64,000 bases of DNA, taken from Natronomonas marina (GTDB lineage: Archaea > Halobacteriota > Halobacteria > Halobacteriales > Haloarculaceae). The number at the start of each line of letters is the position of its first letter. Position 1 is the first letter of the stretch. Under the pieces are notes generated by a model. The model was not told where the DNA came from, ran no database searches, and was given only the letters and a program-made list of their open reading frames with translations. The stretch lies in the NCBI RefSeq assembly GCF_024298905.1, contig NZ_CP101154.1, positions 3,684,932 to 3,748,931 on the forward strand, read 5' to 3'. Below, piece after piece: positions 31,674 to 40,466 of this stretch. Position numbers and translations under genes: made by a program.

Positions 31674-33554
31674 TCAGTCGTCGCTCGGTTCTGCCGCGGC
31701 GCCACCGGTCCGGTCCCGGACGGTGGAGATGTTGTCGTAGCCCTTCTTGACCAGCGCCAGCGCGAGGCCGATGAGGACCAGCGCCAGCACTATCTGGACG
31801 ATGGAGGATATCAGCGCCTCGCCACTCGCGCCGCCCTGGATGATGTTCTGGTAAACGTTGCTGTAGAACGCCAGCCAGGCCAGCCCCAGGACGGTGATAG
31901 TGACCATGACGGCCATCGGAACGCCGGTCGAGTACAGCTGCTTGCTGTCGTCCCAGTTTGCGAGCCAGACGGTGGCCGTCAACAGCGCCAGTGCCGCCAG
32001 CAGCTGGTTGGCGCCGCCGAACAGCGCCCACAGGGTGAGCCACTGCCCGGAGATGACGAGCAGGTAGGCCGGCAAGGCCTGGACGACGGGGTTCGTGTAG
32101 CGGCCGCCTAAGAGGGAGCCGAGCCCGCCGACGACGTCGGAGCTACCGGCCGTCTGACCGGCCGGGACGCCGATTATCTCCTCCATCATGTACCGACCCA
32201 GCCGGACGGCAGTGTCGGTCGACGTGAGGAGGAAGCTCACCAGCACCAGCGCCATGAACGGCGCGCCGAAGCTCTGGGGGATGCCGAGGCTGGTGAGGAT
32301 GATGCCGCCGCCGGTAGCGAAGTTCGGCAGGGCGGCGCCGATGCCGCCCGCCGGGTCGGCGAAGCCGGCCACTGCGAGCGTAATCAGCGCGACCGATGCC
32401 AGCAGGCCCTCCCCGAGCATCCCGCCGTAGCCGATGAGGCGGGCGTCGGTCTCCTTGTTCAACTGCTTTGCCGTCGTCCCCGAGGACACCAGCGAGTGGA
32501 AACCGCTGATGGTCCCGCAGGCGATAGTGATGAAAAGCAGCGGGAACAGCGGCGCCAGTCCCGCGCCCTCGACGCCCCAGAAGCCTTCGAAGGCGCCGAG
32601 TGAGTCGGCGACGACGAGCGGCTCCGCGGACGTGGCGAGCAGCGTCCCGACGACGACCGCCAGAAGCGCCCCGCCGACGCCGGCGTACAGCAGGAACGAC
32701 GAAAGGTAGTCGCGCGGTTGCAGCAGCACCCACACCGGGAGCGCGCTGGCGACGCCCGCGTAAATCATCACGACGGGAATCCACGCCGCCGTGTTCGGAA
32801 CGAGAAGCGCCTCGGGGTCGAGCGCGGCTCCCGGCACCCACGCTCCCGAGCCGAGCCCGAGGACTTCGGCGACGACGACGGTTCCGGCCGGATACGTGGC
32901 GTCGCCGACCGCCGGGAACAGTGCGAGCGGGTACTGGATGCCGACCCAGACGCCGGCGAAGACACCGGCGACGAAAAGCACCGTCCCCGGGAGGAACGGC
33001 CCGTTCAGCTGGTAGAGGTACACCCCGAAGGCCAGCGCCAGTACGATGTATATCAGGCTGGCCGTCGTCACCTGTGGGAACGCGTTGAAGACGATGGAGA
33101 CGACCAGTGCGAACACCGCGACCACCAGGATGATGGTGAGGAACGCGAACAAAAGCAGCATGTTCTTGCCGCCCTCGCCGACGTACTCGCCGATGATGTA
33201 GCCGATGGACTTCCCCTCGTGTCTGAGCGACCCCGAAAGCGAGACGAAGTCGTGGACGCTACCCATCAGCGGGTTCCCGATGGCGATCCACAGCAGTGCG
33301 GGGACCCACCCCCACACTGCGCCCGCCGTGATCGGTCCGACTATCGGTGCCCCGCCCGCGATACTGGAGTAGTGGTGTCCCAGAAGCACCGGCTTCTTCG
33401 ATGGCACGTACTCCTGCCCGTCCTCGTACTTGTGTGCTGGCGTCTCGTTCTCATCGTCGAGCTCGAGGAACCGTGAGAGGTACTTCGAGTACCCCAGGTA
33501 CCCCGCGCTGAACGTTACCAGTACGGCAAGTACGATCCAGATGACCTGTACCAT
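31674..33554 (-). CDS. cstA: Carbon starvation protein CstA family transporter
   Basis: A 626-residue membrane protein with about 16 helices. It begins MVQVIWIVLAVLVTFSAGYL and shows the CstA core: KPVLLGHHYSSIAGGAPIVG, GNPLMGSVHDFVSLSGSLRHEGKSI, TIACGTISGFHSLVSSGTTAKQL. In bacteria CstA proteins take up pyruvate or peptides during carbon starvation; the haloarchaeal substrate is unproven. An ATG at 33578 would add eight residues (MFVNGVHT) and is a real alternative, since the TATA box at about 33611-33620 is closer to it. The gene is monocistronic. Confidence 0.9.
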   Translation of the reverse strand: MVQVIWIVLAVLVTFSAGYLGYSKYLSRFLELDDENETPAHKYEDGQEYVPSKKPVLLGHHYSSIAGGAPIVGPITAGAVWGWVPALLWIAIGNPLMGSVHDFVSLSGSLRHEGKSIGYIIGEYVGEGGKNMLLLFAFLTIILVVAVFALVVSIVFNAFPQVTTASLIYIVLALAFGVYLYQLNGPFLPGTVLFVAGVFAGVWVGIQYPLALFPAVGDATYPAGTVVVAEVLGLGSGAWVPGAALDPEALLVPNTAAWIPVVMIYAGVASALPVWVLLQPRDYLSSFLLYAGVGGALLAVVVGTLLATSAEPLVVADSLGAFEGFWGVEGAGLAPLFPLLFITIACGTISGFHSLVSSGTTAKQLNKETDARLIGYGGMLGEGLLASVALITLAVAGFADPAGGIGAALPNFATGGGIILTSLGIPQSFGAPFMALVLVSFLLTSTDTAVRLGRYMMEEIIGVPAGQTAGSSDVVGGLGSLLGGRYTNPVVQALPAYLLVISGQWLTLWALFGGANQLLAALALLTATVWLANWDDSKQLYSTGVPMAVMVTITVLGLAWLAFYSNVYQNIIQGGASGEALISSIVQIVLALVLIGLALALVKKGYDNISTVRDRTGGAAAEPSDD

Positions 33555-33604
33555 GGTGTGTACTCCATTAACAAACATTGAAGACAACGTGTTAATAGTT
33601 TCTG

Positions 33605-33622
33605 TTATTATTCTATATATTA
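33605..33622 (-). promoter_or_regulatory. TATA box of cstA
   Basis: The complement reads taatatatagaataataa, the clearest TATA sequence in this part of the window. It lies about 35 bp before the ATG at 33578 and about 60 bp before the ATG at 33554. Confidence 0.55.
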
Positions 33623-33718
33623 CAAATAGAAAGAGTAGCGAACCGCCCTACGGGACGAAAAACCAGTTATTAACCGGAGCTAGTATCCGATTAATTATCA
33701 ATCGTTCCTCGGACTGCC

Positions 33719-34693
33719 CTACACGAAGGTCGGCGCTTCGGCCTCGGTCTCGACGTCGAGTTCGGCCGCGACGTCGTCCAGCAACTCGCCCTTCACCTCC
33801 GCGGTCCGGGAGGCGATTTCGGCGACCAGCGGCGGGTCGAACGTCTCCCGGACCTCCCGGAGGCGCTGTCGTTCGGTCGCCACCCGGTCCCGGAGGTAGC
33901 GCGCGCCGCGGCCGTCTTCGTGGTCGTCCGGTTCGGGTGTGAGTTTGTTGGCGACGAGGCCTCGCACTGCGAGGTCCCGCTCGCGCATCTCCTCGATGGC
34001 CCGGGCCGTCTCGTTGACCGACAGCTGGTCCGGGTTGAGCACGAGGAAGAAGGCCGCGTCCTCCCGGAGAGCGCCGCCGGCGAACTCGAAGAACTCCTTT
34101 CTGTCCTGCAGTCGCGCCAGCACCGGGTCCCCGTCCATGAGTCGCCGCGGCTCCTCGTTGCCGATGGCGGCCTTCTCGAAGAGGTCGATGCTCTTCTTCC
34201 GTTTGTGCATCAGCCGGTCGATCCACCCCTCGAGGAACTCCGGCAGGCCGAGTAGCCGGAGGGTGCTCCCCGTCGGCGAGGTGTCGAAGACGACCCGGTC
34301 GTAGGGGTCGGCGTTCCGCATCACGTCGACGAACCGGTCGAACAGCGCCGACTCGTAGGCGCCCGGCGTCCGGTGGGCCATCTCGAGTTGCTGGTTTATC
34401 TCGTTGACCATCGCCGCCGACACCTGCTCGGAGAGGTCCTTGCGGATGCCGTCGAGGTGCCGCTGGACCTCCGTGTCCGGGTCGATCTCCATCGCGTCGA
34501 GGCCGTCGACGCCGTCGACCGCTTCGGGTTCGTCGCCGAACGGCTGGTCGAAGACGTCGGTCACCGAGTGGGCCGGGTCCGTCGAGACGACGAGCGTCTC
34601 CAGCCCCGCCCGCGCGGACTTCACGCCGTAGGCACAGGAGACGGTGGTCTTGCCGACGCCCCCCTTCCCGCCGAAGAAGACGAACGGCTCCAT
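33719..34693 (-). CDS. ArsA/Get3-type ATPase
   Basis: A 324-residue P-loop ATPase. The deviant Walker A is FFGGKGGVGKTT (residues 6-17), followed by STDPAHSVTDVF (switch I) and VVFDTSPTGSTLRLL (switch II). The family includes arsenite pump ATPases and Get3, which delivers tail-anchored membrane proteins. There is one ATPase domain, as in Get3. No arsenic genes are nearby and the CxxC metal site of eukaryotic Get3 is not seen, so a membrane-protein targeting role is more likely than arsenic export. Its start overlaps the stop of the upstream 98-codon gene (34693-34695). Confidence 0.88.
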   Translation of the reverse strand: MEPFVFFGGKGGVGKTTVSCAYGVKSARAGLETLVVSTDPAHSVTDVFDQPFGDEPEAVDGVDGLDAMEIDPDTEVQRHLDGIRKDLSEQVSAAMVNEINQQLEMAHRTPGAYESALFDRFVDVMRNADPYDRVVFDTSPTGSTLRLLGLPEFLEGWIDRLMHKRKKSIDLFEKAAIGNEEPRRLMDGDPVLARLQDRKEFFEFAGGALREDAAFFLVLNPDQLSVNETARAIEEMRERDLAVRGLVANKLTPEPDDHEDGRGARYLRDRVATERQRLREVRETFDPPLVAEIASRTAEVKGELLDDVAAELDVETEAEAPTFV

Positions 34694-34989
34694 CAGAAGT
34701 GGTACTGCTGGCCCTTGCGTTCGAGGTACGACCGCCGGTCCCAGAGCCGTCGCTCCCAGGCCTCGAAGCTGTCCTCCAGGTACGGCAACAGTTCGGCCGT
34801 GTAGTACGAGACCGGCGACGGGATGCCGAAGGCGTCCGGGAAACAGGCCAGCATGAACGCGTCCTCGGTGTCCTCGGCCTCCTTCTCTATCTTCTCGTAG
34901 GCCGGATGCGTTATCATCCCGTGGTAGAGCCCGCGCGCCCACTCCCGGAGCGCCCGACGGAGGCGCTCTATCCGGTCGGCCAGGTCCAT
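34693..34989 (-). CDS. Conserved protein coupled to the ArsA-type ATPase
   Basis: A 98-residue soluble protein (MDLADRIERLRRALREWARG). It has a helical N-terminus and the segment DAFMLACFPDAFGIPSPVSYYTAELLPYLEDSFEAWERRLWDRRSYL. It is translationally coupled to the downstream ATPase by an ATGA-type overlap, so the two proteins probably act together. I recall such a gene beside the ArsA-like ATPase in other haloarchaea. No domain is recognised. Confidence 0.75.
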   Translation of the reverse strand: MDLADRIERLRRALREWARGLYHGMITHPAYEKIEKEAEDTEDAFMLACFPDAFGIPSPVSYYTAELLPYLEDSFEAWERRLWDRRSYLERKGQQYHF

Positions 34990-35112
34990 GTCATTCGATA
35001 ACGCTGGCCGCTGTTAAAAGCTGTCGGGGGCCCGCCGCGGCGATGGCTCGTGTGCCCTCGCCCCCGGCGTCGCCGGGAGCGGCTTCAAGTCCCTCGCCGG
35101 CGTAGCGACCCC

Positions 35113-36351
35113 ATGAGCGAGACGATTCCCGTCACCGTTCTCTCCGGGAGCCTCGGCGCCGGGAAGACGACGCTCCTGAACCACCTGCTGTCGAACGCCG
35201 GCGACCACGACGTCGCCGTCCTGGTCAACGACATGGGCGAGGTGAACGTCGACGCCGAACTGGTCGCCGAGGGGTCGGATGTCGACGTCGCGGGTGGGGT
35301 GACGGAGCTCTCGAACGGCTGTATCTGCTGTGAACTGCAGGACGACCTCGAGACGGCGGTCGTCCGCCTGGCGCGAAACCGCGAGTTCGACGCCCTGGTC
35401 GTCGAGTCGTCGGGCATCTCGGAGCCGGGCCCCGTCGCACGGCTGTTCACCACCGACTCCCGGGCGGCCGCGCTCTACCGCGTCGACGCCCTCGTCACCG
35501 TCGTCGACACCCGACAGTTCCTCGACACCTTCGCGGGCGGGGAGCCGACACGCCGCGGCGACGCCGACGACGCCGACCGCCCCCTCTCGGACCTGATGGT
35601 CGAGCAAATCGAACTCTCGAACGTCGTCCTCCTGAACAAGGCCGACCTCTGTACCGACGCCGAACTCGACGAGGCCGAGGAGCTGGTCGCGGCACTCCGG
35701 CCCGACGCCGAGACGGTCCGGACGACGTTCTCGCAGGTCGACCCCGACCGGCTGTTCGACCGCGGACTGTTCGACGCCGACCGGATGGGCGAGTACCCGG
35801 GCTGGAAGCGGGCCCTCGAAGGTGCCGGTCACGGGCACGCCCACGGCGAGGAGGGCGACCACCACGACGGGGACGGGAGCGACCACCACGACGACCACCG
35901 CCACCCCGACGAGGTGTACGGCATCTCGTCGTTCACCTACCGGCGCCGCCGCCCGTTCCATCCCGGCCGGTTCGCCGACTTCCTGAAGACGCTCCCGGAG
36001 GGCGTCGTCCGCTCGAAGGGGACCGCCTGGATCGCCGGCAACGAGTCCCGCGTCCTCGTCGGCCACGCCGGGCCGTCGGTCCGGGCGGAGGCGCAGGGGC
36101 CCTGGATAGCGAGCCTCCCGGAGGTCGAGCGGGATCTCTACCGGTCGAACCGGCCGGACCTGGAGTGGCACGACGAACACGGCGACCGGCGGACGGAACT
36201 GGTGTTCATCGGGACGGAGTACGAGGAGTCGGAGCTCCGGGCGGCCCTAGACGAGGCCCTCGTCACCGACGAGGAGTGGGCGGACGCGGGGTCGCTGGCC
36301 GACCACTTCCCGGCCGAGGCGGGCGAGGAAGCGACGATCCGGACGCCCTAG
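35113..36351 (+). CDS. CobW/COG0523-type metallochaperone GTPase
   Basis: A 412-residue G3E GTPase starting MSETIPVTVLSGSLGAGKTT. Walker A is GSLGAGKTT (12-20), the metal-binding CxCC is GCICC (Cys70, 72, 73), Walker B is VVESSGISEPGP, and the guanine motif is NKADL. A His/Asp-rich loop at about 236-262 (HGHAHGEEGDHHDGDGSDHH) probably binds zinc or another divalent metal. The C-terminal CobW domain begins near FTYRRRRPFHPGRFADFLK. Such proteins hand metal ions to target enzymes; the client is not known. The gene converges on a small zinc-finger gene with a 4-bp overlap. Confidence 0.9.
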   Translation: MSETIPVTVLSGSLGAGKTTLLNHLLSNAGDHDVAVLVNDMGEVNVDAELVAEGSDVDVAGGVTELSNGCICCELQDDLETAVVRLARNREFDALVVESSGISEPGPVARLFTTDSRAAALYRVDALVTVVDTRQFLDTFAGGEPTRRGDADDADRPLSDLMVEQIELSNVVLLNKADLCTDAELDEAEELVAALRPDAETVRTTFSQVDPDRLFDRGLFDADRMGEYPGWKRALEGAGHGHAHGEEGDHHDGDGSDHHDDHRHPDEVYGISSFTYRRRRPFHPGRFADFLKTLPEGVVRSKGTAWIAGNESRVLVGHAGPSVRAEAQGPWIASLPEVERDLYRSNRPDLEWHDEHGDRRTELVFIGTEYEESELRAALDEALVTDEEWADAGSLADHFPAEAGEEATIRTP

Positions 36352-36554
36352 CAGGCACAGGAGCGCCCGGAGGACCGCTCGAACCGCATCTCCTCGCCGC
36401 AGTCCGGGCAGGTCGCCTCGCCCTCCAGGTCGACGTCCCGAACCCGGACGTCGCAGTCGTCACACCAGTAGGCGCCCTCCGAGCCGTCGTCGGGGCGGGA
36501 CTTCGCGGACGGTTCGGCGGTCAGTGCCTCCTTGACGCTGCTGAAGAGGCTCAT
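36348..36554 (-). CDS. Small zinc-finger protein (68 aa)
   Basis: A 68-residue protein (MSLFSSVKEALTAEPSAKSR). A single zinc ribbon occupies residues 30-55: WCDDCDVRV...ATCPDCGEEMRFER. It ends in a third Cys pair, SCAC. It starts at 36554; four further upstream codons lack support. Small zinc ribbons of this type often bind nucleic acids or proteins, but no role is known. It converges with the CobW-type gene. Confidence 0.75.
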   Translation of the reverse strand: MSLFSSVKEALTAEPSAKSRPDDGSEGAYWCDDCDVRVRDVDLEGEATCPDCGEEMRFERSSGRSCAC

Positions 36555-36662
36555 ACTCGAAACCAACGGGAAGAAACCCTAAGGCTGTTGTGGGTGTGCC
36601 CCTCTCGCACACAGCCGGGTTCGTCGGCCGTCACGGGCACCGGCCGGGCGTCGACGGCCGCC

Positions 36663-37070
36663 CTACCCGACCGACTCGGCCAGTTCGTCTATCGCGCGCT
36701 TCAGTTCGCCCCGGCGCTTCCAGGCGGCGATGCGGTCGGCGAAGGGCAGCGGCAGGTTCAGCGCGACCGTCGACCGCATCGTGAGCCGCGACCCGTTCGA
36801 CTCGTCGGCGACGACGACCTGGGTCTCGAGGTGCTCGAACGGGCCGACCTCGCCCTCGGCGGTGTACCGGAGACCGTCCTCGGTGGACTCGAACCGCAGC
36901 GGGACGGACATCCCGGGCCCGACGGCGGTGACGACGGTTCCCCCGTCGGTCTCCTCGACGGCGCCGACGGTGAAGGTGCCCTCGGCGGCGACGACCGCCT
37001 CCGGCGAGAGCACGCGCCGGACGGCCGTCGGGTGTGCCAGCACGAACCGGGAGACCTCGACCTCGCGCAT
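36663..37070 (-). CDS. SRPBCC/polyketide cyclase-like protein
   Basis: A 135-residue protein starting MREVEVSRFVLAHPTAVRRV. The pattern of an N-terminal strand, a helix with hydrophobic spacing, six strands (TFTVGAVEETDGGTVVTAVG, LRFESTEDGLRYTAEG, LETQVVVADES, SRLTMRSTVALNL) and a long C-terminal helix is the START/SRPBCC fold, which binds hydrophobic ligands in a deep pocket. The ligand is unknown. The downstream C-terminus WKRRGELKRAIDELAESVG fits the family. The gene sits 23 bp after a small membrane-protein gene on the same strand. Confidence 0.75.
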   Translation of the reverse strand: MREVEVSRFVLAHPTAVRRVLSPEAVVAAEGTFTVGAVEETDGGTVVTAVGPGMSVPLRFESTEDGLRYTAEGEVGPFEHLETQVVVADESNGSRLTMRSTVALNLPLPFADRIAAWKRRGELKRAIDELAESVG

Positions 37071-37093
37071 ACGGGACCAACGGGGCGGGGGTA

Positions 37094-37405
37094 CTAAAGC
37101 AGGGGAACCGACAGCCCCAGGAGAATGACGCCGAAGGCGAGCGCGACGTACAGCAGGCGCTGAAAGCGGAGCTCGGCCGGCACCTGAACCCACGAGGGGG
37201 TGGCGACCCACACCAGTCGGTGGTAGGCGAAGGCGGCGACGGCGACCGCGCCGGCCGACGAGAGGACGAGGGAGACCCGGACCGAGAGGCCGTAGGCGAG
37301 CCCGTACAGCGGTCCCGTCGAGAACAGCAGCATGACCGACAGCCCGGTGGAGACGAGAAACGGCACCGGATCGACGGGGTCCCCGTTTCGGTTCCGGACG
37401 CGCAT
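37094..37405 (-). CDS. Small membrane protein (103 aa)
   Basis: A 103-residue protein (MRVRNRNGDPVDPVPFLVST) with three membrane segments: FLVSTGLSVMLLFSTGPLYG, VSLVLSSAGAVAVAAFAYH and LLYVALAFGVILLGLSVP. It is 23 bp before the SRPBCC-like gene and probably cotranscribed. No family is recognised. Confidence 0.6.
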   Translation of the reverse strand: MRVRNRNGDPVDPVPFLVSTGLSVMLLFSTGPLYGLAYGLSVRVSLVLSSAGAVAVAAFAYHRLVWVATPSWVQVPAELRFQRLLYVALAFGVILLGLSVPLL

Positions 37406-37463
37406 GTCCTAACAATAGGACTCCCTGATAAAGAGCTAAGGGGCGTGATACCCCTTCGCCGAC

Positions 37464-37676
37464 ATGGGCGATACGGACGGCTTCGAGGAGGGAGCCAGCG
37501 GGACCCGCGGGGACCCACGGGTCCTCGTCGTGATGAACGTCGTCCTCTCGACGGGGTTCGCGGCGATGGTCGTCTGGGGACTGAGCCTCCTCGGCGCCGC
37601 CGAGTTCACCTTCGTCAACGTCGCTACCGGCGCCATCCTGCTCATCGCGTTGAGTTACGTCGTCACACTGCAATGA
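37464..37676 (+). CDS. Small membrane protein (70 aa)
   Basis: A 70-residue protein starting MGDTDGFEEGASGTRGDPRV with two membrane segments (VLVVMNVVLSTGFAAMVVWGL and VATGAILLIALSYVVTL). The acidic N-terminus is likely cytoplasmic. It is divergent from the gene at 37405, with a 58-bp shared promoter region (ctaacaataggactccc lies in between). Function unknown. Confidence 0.6.
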   Translation: MGDTDGFEEGASGTRGDPRVLVVMNVVLSTGFAAMVVWGLSLLGAAEFTFVNVATGAILLIALSYVVTLQ

Positions 37677-37720
37677 GGTCTGACGCGACGAGCAAAGCGC
37701 GCTTCGGATAACGGGTCACG

Positions 37721-38611
37721 ATGACAGACGACCACTTCAGTCTCGGGGTTATCACCGGCACGCACGCCCCCACTCTCAGCGACGACGACGGGCTGCTCGA
37801 GGCGGCGCTCGCCGACCGCGGTGTCGGGGCCGAGCCGGTCCGCTGGGACGATTCGACCGTAACGTGGACGGACTACGACGGGGTGCTCTTCCGGTCGTGC
37901 TGGGAGTACCCGACGGACCTGGGGCGATTCCGGAGGCTTCTGGCCGAGCTACAGCGCACGGACATCCCGGTCTGTAACCCGCTCCCGGCGATCCGGTGGA
38001 ATATGCACAAGTCGTATCTCGTGGACCTGGCGGAGGCGGGCGTCCGACTGCCGCCAACGACCGTTATCGAGGCTGGCTCGGACGTGTCGCTCACGGACAT
38101 ACTCGACCGGCACGGGTGGAGCGAAGCGGTCGTGAAACCAGCCATCGGAAGCTTCTCACGGGACGTTCGTCGTGTCTCTCGAGGCGACGTCGACGATGCA
38201 GCGACACGTTTCCGGGACATCCTCGCGTCGAGCGACGTGGTCGTTCAGCGGTTCGTTCCGGAGATTACGGCTGGCGAGCGCTCCGTCGTGTTCTTTGCCG
38301 GTACGTACAGCCACGCGTGGAATAGCCTCACGCCCGACGACGACGTCACGGAGTTCGAGGGAGTCGATACGGGGTACGAGCCACCGGCGGCGATCCGCGA
38401 GCAGGCGGCCGGTGTACTCGATGCGGCCCGAGACCACCTCGGCGCCGATCCGGCGTCGCTCCCCTACGCACGGGTGGATTACGTTCACCGCGACGGGGCG
38501 CTACTGCTGATGGAACTCGAACTGATAGAGCCGTTCCTCGGCCTCGCCCGCGGGGCGAACGCCGCCGACCGGTTCGCCGATGCCCTCACGGCGTATTACC
38601 CGAATTGCTGA
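37721..38611 (+). CDS. ATP-grasp domain protein (RimK-like)
   Basis: A 296-residue protein starting MTDDHFSLGVITGTHAPTLS. The order of elements is that of ATP-grasp ligases: an N-terminal alpha/beta domain (GVLFRSCWEYP), a central segment with the nucleotide-binding Lys (AVVKPAIGSFSRDVRRV), the hinge VVVQRFVPEI, and the metal-binding acidic end (LMELELIEPFLGLARG). It resembles the RimK/cycloserine-synthesis branch, which joins a carboxylate to an amine using ATP. The substrates are unknown and no biosynthetic neighbours help. Base composition is slightly more even than in surrounding genes. Confidence 0.82.
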   Translation: MTDDHFSLGVITGTHAPTLSDDDGLLEAALADRGVGAEPVRWDDSTVTWTDYDGVLFRSCWEYPTDLGRFRRLLAELQRTDIPVCNPLPAIRWNMHKSYLVDLAEAGVRLPPTTVIEAGSDVSLTDILDRHGWSEAVVKPAIGSFSRDVRRVSRGDVDDAATRFRDILASSDVVVQRFVPEITAGERSVVFFAGTYSHAWNSLTPDDDVTEFEGVDTGYEPPAAIREQAAGVLDAARDHLGADPASLPYARVDYVHRDGALLLMELELIEPFLGLARGANAADRFADALTAYYPNC

Positions 38612-38652
38612 CACCGCCGCCCGCGAGCGGGGCCGCCGGGCGCTCGACCGGA

Positions 38653-40389
38653 TCAACTGAACTTGTGGACCGTCATCTCGAGGGTGTCGAGGTCCAGCAC
38701 CGGCGCGAAGCCGGCGTCGGGGTCGATGTTGACGCTCTTCTGGAAGTCGGTCTGTGCCTGCCAGCAGCCGGAGTTCACCGCCAGCACGTTGCGGTACTTC
38801 CCCCACCCGAGTTTGTGGACGTGGCCGGTGTGGAAGACGTCCGGCACCTCGTCGATGACGAGGTAGTCCTGCTCTTCGGGCGCCAGCCGGGTGTGACCGC
38901 CGAACTGCGGGGCGACGTGCCGTTTCTTCAGCAACTGGTACATCGCCCTGTCGGGGTCGTCGTAACTGGCCTTCTCCTCGGGCAGTTCGGCGATGACCTC
39001 GTCCAGCGAGACGCCGTGGTACATCAGCACGGAGACCCCCTCGACGGTCACGACGGCGGGGTTCGAGACGATCCGGGCGTCGTGGACCGACATGATGTCC
39101 CGTAGCTCCTCGTCGAACCCCGGTTGCGGTTCCGCCAGCCGTACCGCGTCGTGGTTGCCCGGGATCATGACGATCTCCATGTCCCCGGGGACCTCCTTGA
39201 GGTGCTCGGCGAAGGCCTCGTACTGGGCGAAGATGTCGACGATGTCCAGTTCCTCGTCCTGGTCGGGGTAGACGCCGACGCCCTCGACCATGTCGCCCGC
39301 GATGAGCAGGTACTCGATGCGCTCGGCCGCCTCGGTGTGGAGCCACGAGGTGAACCGCTGCCAGGCGTCCCGCATGAACTCCTCGCTGCCGACGTGGACG
39401 TCGCTGATGAGCGCCGCCTGGACCGGCCGGTCGGCCGTCGAGGGCTCGAACGTCCGGGGGACGTTCGGGAAGTGGATGTCGTCGACGAAGAGGATGCTGC
39501 CGTCGTCCGACAGCGACCCCTCGACGGCGATGACCTCGTCGTACAGCAGTTCGTCCACCAGTCCAGCGATTGGCCTGTCCTTCATGACGAGACAGGGGAA
39601 GACGCCGGTGGTGTCCTCCAGGTCGATTATCCAGTGGCCGGACTTCGTCGAACTGATGTCGGCGACCATCCCGACCATACCGGCCTCGCCGCCGCCGGGA
39701 CTCGCCGACAGCGCGTCGGCGTTGCGGTGGTTGACCCGGCCCTTCAGTTTCCCGGCGAGGCGCTCGTAGCGGTCCCGGAAGGTCGACACGAAGTCGCCGT
39801 ACTCGCCGGTCCCGGTCGAGCGGCCGGTCATGTCGTTGGCGACCGAGAGCGAGCGCAGCGAGGGGTCGATGTCGCGTCCCTCGGCGGACCCCTTCGTTTC
39901 GACTGGAACTCCCCCGCCCTCCTCTCCCTGCTCGTCGCCGGTCGTTCCAGTCGAAACGGAGGGGTCTTCGGGCGTCACGGCGTCCGGTTCGGCGCCGGCG
40001 GCCGACTCCGCGGTGGCGGCTCCGTCCGGGGGGGCCGTCCCGTTCGCCGTCGCCTCGCCGCTGACCGTTTCCGAGGTCTCCACCTCGTCGGCCTCGCCGC
40101 TCGCGGGTCCACCCACCCCGCTCGCCGTTCCCGAGGCCTCACTCCGTTCGGCCTCGCCGTCCGCTGCCGCCGAAATCGGGTCGCGGCGGCCGCGGGGTTT
40201 CCCGTCGAGGGCGTCCCGGACGTCGGCCGCCGAGAGTTTCAGCGCGTCGTCGGGCGTCGCCTCGACGGCCACCACCAGCGCGGTCTCGGGGTCTTCGGCA
40301 CCGGCCAGCAGCGTTATTGCCTCCCTGTCTGCGGCGTAGCCGTGGCTCGCCAGTTCGCGTGCGATGCGGGCCGGCTCCTCCAGCGGCAC
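38653..40389 (-). CDS. polD1: DNA polymerase D small subunit DP1
   Basis: A 578-residue protein, the proofreading subunit of PolD. Residues 1-70 form the N-terminal DP2-contacting domain. Residues 70-180 are a low-complexity linker, residues 215-300 an OB fold, and the rest a calcineurin-type 3'-5' exonuclease: SDVHVGSEEF, LLIAGDMVEG, MIPGNHDAVR, and HTGHVHKLG supply the metal ligands. The linker contains two ORB-like DNA sequences in inverted orientation, encoding DPSVSTG (142-148) and PVETKGS (162-168). The gene is divergent from the signal peptidase gene with 77 bp between starts, an arrangement found in other haloarchaea. Confidence 0.95.
   Translation of the reverse strand: MPLEEPARIARELASHGYAADREAITLLAGAEDPETALVVAVEATPDDALKLSAADVRDALDGKPRGRRDPISAAADGEAERSEASGTASGVGGPASGEADEVETSETVSGEATANGTAPPDGAATAESAAGAEPDAVTPEDPSVSTGTTGDEQGEEGGGVPVETKGSAEGRDIDPSLRSLSVANDMTGRSTGTGEYGDFVSTFRDRYERLAGKLKGRVNHRNADALSASPGGGEAGMVGMVADISSTKSGHWIIDLEDTTGVFPCLVMKDRPIAGLVDELLYDEVIAVEGSLSDDGSILFVDDIHFPNVPRTFEPSTADRPVQAALISDVHVGSEEFMRDAWQRFTSWLHTEAAERIEYLLIAGDMVEGVGVYPDQDEELDIVDIFAQYEAFAEHLKEVPGDMEIVMIPGNHDAVRLAEPQPGFDEELRDIMSVHDARIVSNPAVVTVEGVSVLMYHGVSLDEVIAELPEEKASYDDPDRAMYQLLKKRHVAPQFGGHTRLAPEEQDYLVIDEVPDVFHTGHVHKLGWGKYRNVLAVNSGCWQAQTDFQKSVNIDPDAGFAPVLDLDTLEMTVHKFS
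39887..39966. repeat. Inverted pair of ORB-like sequences inside polD1
   Basis: gaccccttcgtttcgactgg+aac at 39887-39909 and gttccagtcgaaacggaggg+gtc at 39944-39966. They are complementary at 22 of 23 positions and 34 bp apart, and both match the archaeal ORB consensus as well as the boxes in oriC1. They lie in the linker-coding part of the PolD small-subunit gene. Confidence 0.85.
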
Positions 40390-40466
40390 ACGCGAGGGTT
40401 GCCGCCGGCCGGCAAAAGCGTAGCGGACCCAGAACGTTCAAACGGACCGGGGCGCAAGTCCTCCCA

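Noticed and set aside
33719-34693. Arsenic resistance assignment for the ArsA-like ATPase
   Set aside because: It has one ATPase domain, no arsenic-related neighbours and no visible arsenite-binding Cys set, so Get3-like targeting is the better reading.
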